Below, in pieces: positions 9,239 to 15,848 of a DNA stretch of 64,000 nucleotides (its first letter is position 1; the number at the start of each line of letters is the position of its first letter). Both the position numbers and the translations under genes were made by a program. The notes under the pieces were generated by a model. The model had not been told where the DNA came from, searched no databases, and saw nothing but the letters and a program-made list of their open reading frames with translations. The stretch spans positions 62,001 through 126,000 of the IMG/VR virus record IMGVR_UViG_3300028388_004019. One strand, 5' to 3'. Source of the DNA: a virus.

Positions 9239-10806
9239 TTTCTAAAGTAATAATCCTCTAATAAGAGACAATCCATTTCTGTTTTATCATAGACTTTTAA
9301 AGCATCTGAGTATCTTGAAAGAATAGGTTTACCGTTCACATTGAATGATGTATTTAATAAAACACCAATTCCTGATTTCTCTTCAAACTCAGTCAATAGG
9401 TTATACAACCAAGGATTTTGTTCTTCTGTAACTGTCTGAACTCGAGCAGTACCATCAACATGAGTAATCGAAACTAATTGCTCTCTCCACTCTTCTCTTA
9501 CCGTTGGACAAAAACTCATCCATCTACTCTCACCTTCGAAATCAAAGTATTTTTCAACATCTTCTAATTTACAAACTGGTGCAAATGGTCTGTACCATTC
9601 TCTATTTTTAACCTTCGCATTTAGAATATCTTTCATATCAGGATACGCTGGATTACAAATGATACTACGATTACCTAAAGCTCTCGGTCCATGTTCTGAC
9701 GTACCTCTTACAACACCAACAATTTTTCCATTGGATAAATCATCAGTCAAACTATCCATAGTCAACTCACGTCCTCGTCTTTCTTCAACGTGAGACATTA
9801 ATGTATGTCTGTCGAGAATCGGTACACCAGCATAAGTCACGTCAACCGCAGTTGCTGGTTTCATATGATTCAAAATCATACCAGTTGCAATACCACAGTC
9901 ATTTGGGTTAGGTGGAACAAACACAGGACGGTCTAATATCTGTTGTAGTTTGGTATTAAGAAGTATGTTAAGAGCACATCCACCAACTGTAATCAACGGG
10001 ATATCAGGATATTCATCCAAGAATGGTTGAGCCATCTCCATGAAAACATTTTCGAAGGCAATTTGTGAAGTTTTAGCAACGTCCCATCCTGTTTGTCCTG
10101 TAAATCGGTTATTCATATCGAAAACCAATCCTGTTTGTTCACCTAATTCACCCAAAAAATCGATATAGTTCAAACCATCGGGTTTTCTTCTATAGTAATT
10201 TTCGAAGTGTGGTAACCAATCTTCATTTACCTCACCATAAGAACATAGTCCCATGATTTTACCAGAATATACTAAGTTACCAATATTTAATGCGGGTTCC
10301 TTACGAATATCACCCAAATAATCACCAAATGACATATAAGGGAAACCTAAATCTAAATTATATTTGTCCAATAAGGTTATAGTTTCTCTATCAGACGCAT
10401 GATATACATTGAAGAAACCGTCATTACCACCTCCATCGAAAGAGATTATCAACGCTTCATTATAATCAGTCTGATATAAACCACAAGCCGCGTGACTCAA
10501 ATGGTGAAGACAGTTGATATGTTCTTTAGCAGGAATAAGTTTTTCATAGTGAACCTTAGTTCCACTTTCTAAAGTATCTGAGTTCAAGTAATAACACTTT
10601 TCATACTCAGAAATACCATATTCATCTTCGATAAATTTCAAGATATGTTTAAGTAGATAAGGTCTTGTATATGAAACCAAATACTGAGCATAACCAGCAT
10701 TCTTTTCACTCAAAAATCTTTCTACTTCAATTACTGTAATTAATTCTCCATTCTCCTCAACCGCAACCGCCGCGTTGTGAGAACCATAAAACGCAATATT
10801 CGCCAT
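9235..10806 (-). CDS. NodU/CmcH/TobZ-type O-carbamoyltransferase
   Basis: At 523 aa this is close to the usual length of the NodU/CmcH family. The N-terminal Kae1-like half has HHLSHAA at 101-107, whose first and last histidines match the metal/ATP-binding HxxxH of the family, followed by SFDGGGNDG. VGGCALN and LLNTKL follow in the middle. The C-terminal YrdC-like half has RGTSEHGPRALGNRSI, YRPFAPV and a LLNTSFN motif. These enzymes use carbamoyl phosphate and ATP to carbamoylate hydroxyl groups of sugars; related phage enzymes have been linked to modification of hydroxymethylated bases. In a glycosyltransferase operon, a sugar hydroxyl is the more likely acceptor. The start overlaps the stop of the upstream gene by one base. 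Confidence 0.88.
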   Translation of the reverse strand: MANIAFYGSHNAAVAVEENGELITVIEVERFLSEKNAGYAQYLVSYTRPYLLKHILKFIEDEYGISEYEKCYYLNSDTLESGTKVHYEKLIPAKEHINCLHHLSHAACGLYQTDYNEALIISFDGGGNDGFFNVYHASDRETITLLDKYNLDLGFPYMSFGDYLGDIRKEPALNIGNLVYSGKIMGLCSYGEVNEDWLPHFENYYRRKPDGLNYIDFLGELGEQTGLVFDMNNRFTGQTGWDVAKTSQIAFENVFMEMAQPFLDEYPDIPLITVGGCALNILLNTKLQQILDRPVFVPPNPNDCGIATGMILNHMKPATAVDVTYAGVPILDRHTLMSHVEERRGRELTMDSLTDDLSNGKIVGVVRGTSEHGPRALGNRSIICNPAYPDMKDILNAKVKNREWYRPFAPVCKLEDVEKYFDFEGESRWMSFCPTVREEWREQLVSITHVDGTARVQTVTEEQNPWLYNLLTEFEEKSGIGVLLNTSFNVNGKPILSRYSDALKVYDKTEMDCLLLEDYYFRK

Positions 10807-12074
10807 TATAATGTACCTGTTAGTCTATCACACCATCCTTTTGAAGTTGAATAAGGCCAAACAACCCAATAAGCTGGTTTTTCAGTTATGTTAAATTGTC
10901 TCCAAACTTTACAGTAACCGTCAGGGTCATTCATCATACGGTCAATCTCTGCTCTGTCTGCATCCTTTCTGTAAATAGTGTTATCTTCCTTATCGTGGAA
11001 AGCAACAACCCAATATTCATAATCTTTCTCAGGAACTTGCTCATAACCAACATCAATACAATGTTTGTAAATAGTCGCAAAACTCTCCAACCATTCTTCT
11101 TTCGACACATATGAATCAATACCTGGGTTCGGTGGGTAGTTTTTATCTAAAGTGTATTGTTGTACACCTCTTTTACTGAATTTCAAACCTGAAAACTCTT
11201 CATATTCTTCCAAAGACCTCGTTGGACCAAACCCGTATTTACCTTCGTGACCTTCTTGAGATTCACCATCCATACCAAATAATTTTCTATTTGTTAAGTG
11301 TGAAGTATTGTTTTTACTGACCCAATCTTTATCATCATCCCATTGTTTAGTTCTACCTTTACGAGTATATTCGTGCCAAATCAAAACTTTGTGTGGATGG
11401 AACATATCATATCCCCATGTAAACGCTCTCGCCGCGATTGAAATCTCTTCCCCGTGGAAGTAGTACTCAGGATTGTGTTGAACCTCATTACTGAATTCAC
11501 CCAATGTGAAGCAGAAATGTGCCGAGTAAAATCTTGCAGGAACAGGTGTATCCAATTCTCTCCAACCTGGTATAGTCTCAGGTAAAAAGAATACCGCACC
11601 TTCAGGAATGAAACGGTCAAAGACCATTCTCCACGGTTCTTGCACTCTCGCCGCTGGGTCATTATCAGGGTCAAATGATGAAACATAACCTGTCAATAAA
11701 GGTTTCGGAATACCCATACCTTGTAAATCTTTGACCATCTTAATCATCTCCACGTCCCAATTTTTCTCAAATCTCATGTGTGAATCAATCTGTAATGTAT
11801 ACATTTCCCCGTCATACATCTGTTGAATCTGATTTCTTGCCCAACAGGCACCTTTAGACTCTTCATAAGGAACATCCATTATTCTGAATCTCTCATCATC
11901 ACGGTACTTGTCAAGGTTATCAAATCCATCTTCAGGATGGTATTGTCTACAAATCCCCAATATAACATTTTGGGGTCTTTTTGCGTTTTTTAACATATCT
12001 TCTATAGTTGGGACCAACTCAGGGTCTCGATATGACGCAATCTGTACGAAAATTTTCTGTGCTCTTCTTGCCAT
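10806..12074 (-). CDS. Glycosyltransferase of the GlcNAc (PF11397) type
   Basis: A 422-aa protein from the ATG at 12074; a longer reading would need TTG at 12104 and adds a poorly placed hydrophobic leader. IFVQIASYRDPELVPTI near the N-terminus, CWARNQIQ, LQIDSHMRF (DxD-like) and FHGEEISIAARAFTWGYD match the family that includes the Dictyostelium Skp1 hydroxyproline GlcNAc transferase and many bacterial and viral relatives. It probably adds a sugar, possibly GlcNAc, to a protein or glycan. It heads a leftward five-gene operon with one- to four-base overlaps and lies next to fibre genes rich in Thr, Pro and Ser. The acceptor is not visible from sequence. Confidence 0.8.
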   Translation of the reverse strand: MARRAQKIFVQIASYRDPELVPTIEDMLKNAKRPQNVILGICRQYHPEDGFDNLDKYRDDERFRIMDVPYEESKGACWARNQIQQMYDGEMYTLQIDSHMRFEKNWDVEMIKMVKDLQGMGIPKPLLTGYVSSFDPDNDPAARVQEPWRMVFDRFIPEGAVFFLPETIPGWRELDTPVPARFYSAHFCFTLGEFSNEVQHNPEYYFHGEEISIAARAFTWGYDMFHPHKVLIWHEYTRKGRTKQWDDDKDWVSKNNTSHLTNRKLFGMDGESQEGHEGKYGFGPTRSLEEYEEFSGLKFSKRGVQQYTLDKNYPPNPGIDSYVSKEEWLESFATIYKHCIDVGYEQVPEKDYEYWVVAFHDKEDNTIYRKDADRAEIDRMMNDPDGYCKVWRQFNITEKPAYWVVWPYSTSKGWCDRLTGTL

Positions 12075-12136
12075 AATTTTAATGTTTGTAATAAGAATAA
12101 TCAAAGATTATTTAAGATAAAGTGATATTTATAGAT

Positions 12137-12310
12137 ATGAAACTTCTAAAAACAATAAAACATTTAGTACAAGAGTCGGAAGAAAACTTGGAAAACGCAT
12201 TACATACTAATACGTCACCGAAAGAACTTAAGGCTTTAGAAGAAAACTATACTGAATCTTTGAATCTACTTTCATTATTTGAAAGTTTAGAGCAAGAAAA
12301 AGAGGACTAA
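12137..12310 (+). CDS. Small helical hypothetical protein, only plus-strand gene
   Basis: A 57-aa protein from the ATG at 12137; an upstream in-frame start at 12122 is possible. It is highly charged and almost certainly alpha-helical (LLKTIKHLVQESEENLENAL, then ALEENYTESLNLLSLFESLEQE), perhaps a coiled coil. I do not recognise it. It is divergent from the glycan operon and convergent with the fibre operon, and it is followed at once by an intrinsic terminator, which supports a real gene. GATATTTATAGA lies just before the ATG, the same 12-mer as before the gp25-like gene. Confidence 0.55.
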   Translation: MKLLKTIKHLVQESEENLENALHTNTSPKELKALEENYTESLNLLSLFESLEQEKED

Positions 12311-12330
12311 TTTCTTAACCCTCTTTTTTT
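12297..12330. terminator. Bidirectional intrinsic terminator between convergent genes
   Basis: AAAAAGAGG (12297-12305) pairs with CCTCTTTTT (12320-12328) around a 14-nt loop. A T run follows on the plus strand and the A run of the left arm gives a U run on the minus transcript, so it can stop both the plus-strand small gene and the leftward fibre operon. Confidence 0.75.
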
Positions 12331-12354
12331 ATCACTTTTCTTTATATTGTTTTA

Positions 12355-15300
12355 TTATTGTTGTGTATATTCAACTTCAATCTTATCAACATCAATTCTT
12401 TCCGCCTGAATAAAGTAGTAACAGTCAATCTTATTACTGAATAGGTTACCATTCTGAATATATACCACCCAATCCTTAATCTCTTTAACATATAAGTTTT
12501 GGTGTGAACCTACTGAGGTCAACTGAACAGTAATTGAATCAGGGTCAACCAAATCCTTCCAATATTCAGGAAGTTCGATTTCCTTATCATTCAATTGTCT
12601 ACCTCTAATATAGATACCGTGTTCAGGACCCTCCAAGTTACCATGCTTCAACCTCATACCCTGTTCTTTCTTCTCAGAGTTCGGGTGTGGAATGTCGAAG
12701 GCTTTGGATGTTGCCATTAAGTTTCCTTGACCGTCTACACTAAATACTCTTGCTCCACCCGCCTCATAACCTGAAACAAGGAATGTATTTGGGTCTGATG
12801 AATCCAATTCTAATACATTATCATAAGTTTCGTCGGCTTCAATCATAACTCTTGTTAAACTTCTGTTAGCCTGTGTAGTTTTTCTAAATTTCGTATTAGC
12901 CGCTCCTGTAGTTTTGAATTCTAAATTATTACCGTTTTGTGTAACTGTTCTGGCTGCCGATAAAGTTCCATCAGAACTATAGATATTCGTATTACCTGCG
13001 GAAGTTATATATCCAGCATCATTATTAAATCCACTGTTATTAATGTTACCTTTGGTAAGTTTCTTTTGATTGTTTGATGAATCAACCACCACAAAGAAAT
13101 CACCATCATCATTCGAAGTCGATGTAGTCAATTCAGATAAATCAACAGAGATAGTATCAGCGGCGACATCAATACCTGTACCAGCACCTACGTTTAGAGT
13201 TATAGAACTACCCAAAGAAACAGAACCACCGTTAGTAAGACCATTTCCTGCGAAAACCGTAAGTGAAGAATTTGCCAATGAAGAGTTAGGTACATTAGAT
13301 AATCCTAAGGCTATCGTACCACTTGTTGTAATTGGTGACCCTGAATCCACATCTATACCATCAGACCCTGAGATTGCTACTGAGGTCACAGTACCACTCG
13401 AATTCGTATATGGTAAGTCAGATATCAAACCTTTCTTAACATTATTGTCCGTGGCATCGTGATAGATGATAGTATCAGTAAGTGCAATGCCTGTACCTTC
13501 TAAATCCGTTGCAGAATTTATAAAGTTATTAGTACCCGAGTAATCTAATCCAACAGTATTAGCCGCTACAGAAACACCCGTACCTGCACCTACATTTAAG
13601 GTTGTCGAACCACCCAATGAAACAGAACCACCGTTAGTAAGACCATTTCCTGCGGTTACCGTAAGTGAAGAATTTGCAAGTTTCGCATTGGTTACATTAG
13701 CATCTGTAATCTTTACAGTAGTTACTGCATTTGTGGCTAATTCAGCGGTATTGACGACACCCGCATCAATCGAAGCATTTAATTGTACGTCCGTAGAACC
13801 ATCGAAGGAAATTGCTGATGCGGTAATATCACCTGTAATCGAGAAGTTTCTCGGTGCTTCTAAGGTTGTTGCGGTTCCAGCATTACCATCAAGATTTCCT
13901 TGTACATCACCTGTAAGTGGACCAGTTATGGAGTTGAAAGATACATCATCACCCGTGGCTACTGATTGGTCTTGACCACCCAAATATCCCCATTGTGCTG
14001 CTGATATCGTAGTTGTACCGATATTTGCTAATTGAGTAGCCTCTGCCGATGTCATTGAAACACCTTGAATCTTAGTGACTGTACCGTTTAATGAAACGTT
14101 ACCAGTACCATCGAAAGATACATTGGATGCCGTAACATCTCCAGTAATTGAAAAGTTTCTTGCAGTCTCAAGTGCTGTCGCGGTGTCCGCATTTCCAGTG
14201 ACATCACCTGTCACATTACCAGTAACATTACCAGTAACATTACCTGTAAGGTTACCACTGAAGGCTGTAGATGTAACCGAAGTGAGACCTGCGAGTGTTG
14301 TTGAGGACGCACCTAAATCAATACTTGTACTACCAATAGTCACACTGTCATTTGATAAAGCACTATTTGGAATGTTTGACCAAAAACCTGTAATATCTTG
14401 TGCTGAAGAACCATCATTCAACCCTAAAGAGAGACTTCCTGAAGTGAAGGTTCCACCTGTTACATATGTATTAACGGAATTACCTACTGTTAAATCAATC
14501 GTATCTGTTCCTGAATTACCCACAATGGTTACAGTACTGTCAGAAGACGTAAAGTTCAGAGTACCACCCAATGGTACAACAGGGTCAGAACCTGAAGGTG
14601 CATTCACAGTAAATGACGAATTTGAAAGTGAAGAATTAGGTACATTTGATAAACCTAAGGCTATTGTACCGTTTGTCGTAATCGGCGAACCTGAATCAAC
14701 ATCAATACCATCTGAACCTGAAATTGCTACCGAAGTTACAGTACCTTGATTATTTGAAAACGGTAAAGCTAAAACATCATAATATAATACATTGTTAGAT
14801 GCATTACTAACAGGTATGTGCCATGATGTTTGTATGTCACCAGTACCTGCTCCTGAGGCTAAAATATAATTGTCTGTTCCTGCGTAGTCGAGAGCTACAT
14901 CATTCGTGTTTACTACGATACCAGTACCCGCACCCACATTCAATGTAGTTGAACCACCTAAGGAAACTGAACCTCCATTGGCTAAACCATTACCAGCACT
15001 TACCGTAAGTGAAGAATTTGCAAGTTGAGAATTAGTTATCTGTCCATTACTTACATCAGCAATGATGTCATCACCAGTAATTTGACCACCTAATGAGATG
15101 TCAGAACCCGCAATATCAATCGATGAATTAGCTAATGAAGTATTTGGAACATTAGATAAACCTAAAGTAATTGTTCCACTTGTTGTTATTGGTGAACCTG
15201 AATCAACGTCAATACCATCAGTACCACTAATAGCTACTGAAGTAACTGTACCTGAGTTATTAGAGAATGGTAAATCAGAAATTAAACCTTTCTTAACATT

Positions 15301-15744
15301 ATTATCTGTAGCATCGTGGTAAACAATAGTATCAGAAGTTGCGATTGAAGTTCCTTCTAAGTTAGTTGCCGAGTCAATAAAGTTGTTTGTTCCCGAATAA
15401 TCAAGAGCCACATCATTAGCGTTTACAACTATACCTGTTCCTGCACCAACGTTAAGTGTTACAGAACCGCCTAAAGAAACTGAACCTCCGTTCGCTAAAC
15501 CTGAACCCGCAGTCACTGTAAGTGAAGAATTGTCTAAAGATGCGTTTGGAATAGTGCCGAAAGAGAGAGCGCCCGAACCATTAGTCAATAATACCTCATC
15601 AGCAGACCCATCTGAAGTTGGGAATGTATATGCTGAATTAAATTCTATAACACCACCCGTTGAAATGTTGATACGGGTAGTCGTATTTGTTCTAAGATTC
15701 AATCCTGAACTATTACTATAATAAACTCCGTTATGGTTTGCCAT
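12355..15744 (-). CDS. Large repetitive tail fibre protein
   Basis: A 1129-aa, Gly/Ser/Thr/Asn-rich, beta-type fibre. It holds several copies of a module with GTVTSVAISG, GIDVDSGSPITT and SLTVTAGNGLTNGGSVSLGG, and a module with RNFSITGDVTASNVSFDG and LTGNVTGNVTGNV. The last roughly 130 residues form a distinct C-terminal domain (AFDIPHP, HGNLEGPEHGIYIRGR, IELPEYWKDLVDPDSITVQL) that I recall from fibre or structural proteins of marine T4-like phages and algal viruses. It is the last gene of the leftward fibre operon and ends at the bidirectional terminator. Shared modules with the next fibre gene suggest duplication. The receptor is unknown. Confidence 0.8.
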   Translation of the reverse strand: MANHNGVYYSNSSGLNLRTNTTTRINISTGGVIEFNSAYTFPTSDGSADEVLLTNGSGALSFGTIPNASLDNSSLTVTAGSGLANGGSVSLGGSVTLNVGAGTGIVVNANDVALDYSGTNNFIDSATNLEGTSIATSDTIVYHDATDNNVKKGLISDLPFSNNSGTVTSVAISGTDGIDVDSGSPITTSGTITLGLSNVPNTSLANSSIDIAGSDISLGGQITGDDIIADVSNGQITNSQLANSSLTVSAGNGLANGGSVSLGGSTTLNVGAGTGIVVNTNDVALDYAGTDNYILASGAGTGDIQTSWHIPVSNASNNVLYYDVLALPFSNNQGTVTSVAISGSDGIDVDSGSPITTNGTIALGLSNVPNSSLSNSSFTVNAPSGSDPVVPLGGTLNFTSSDSTVTIVGNSGTDTIDLTVGNSVNTYVTGGTFTSGSLSLGLNDGSSAQDITGFWSNIPNSALSNDSVTIGSTSIDLGASSTTLAGLTSVTSTAFSGNLTGNVTGNVTGNVTGDVTGNADTATALETARNFSITGDVTASNVSFDGTGNVSLNGTVTKIQGVSMTSAEATQLANIGTTTISAAQWGYLGGQDQSVATGDDVSFNSITGPLTGDVQGNLDGNAGTATTLEAPRNFSITGDITASAISFDGSTDVQLNASIDAGVVNTAELATNAVTTVKITDANVTNAKLANSSLTVTAGNGLTNGGSVSLGGSTTLNVGAGTGVSVAANTVGLDYSGTNNFINSATDLEGTGIALTDTIIYHDATDNNVKKGLISDLPYTNSSGTVTSVAISGSDGIDVDSGSPITTSGTIALGLSNVPNSSLANSSLTVFAGNGLTNGGSVSLGSSITLNVGAGTGIDVAADTISVDLSELTTSTSNDDGDFFVVVDSSNNQKKLTKGNINNSGFNNDAGYITSAGNTNIYSSDGTLSAARTVTQNGNNLEFKTTGAANTKFRKTTQANRSLTRVMIEADETYDNVLELDSSDPNTFLVSGYEAGGARVFSVDGQGNLMATSKAFDIPHPNSEKKEQGMRLKHGNLEGPEHGIYIRGRQLNDKEIELPEYWKDLVDPDSITVQLTSVGSHQNLYVKEIKDWVVYIQNGNLFSNKIDCYYFIQAERIDVDKIEVEYTQQ

Positions 15745-15780
15745 TTTATATGTTTTCTCTTTCTTTTATTTTTTGGCTAT

Positions 15781-15800
15781 GGGGGAGGGTTAACTCCCCC
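15781..15800. other. GC-rich hairpin in a fibre intergenic gap
   Basis: GGGGGAG (15781-15787) pairs perfectly with CTCCCCC (15794-15800) around a six-base loop, in an otherwise AT-rich gap between two fibre genes. No clear T run follows on either strand, so it is a weak candidate for termination and may instead protect or process the mRNA. Confidence 0.55.
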
Positions 15801-15848
15801 AATCATATCTAATGATAAATACTTTTCAAATAATTTATAGTGTATAAA

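Noticed and set aside
12075-12104. Longer start of the GlcNAc-type transferase at 12104
   Set aside because: It needs a TTG codon and adds a random-looking leader; ATG at 12074 directly precedes the conserved N-terminal strand.
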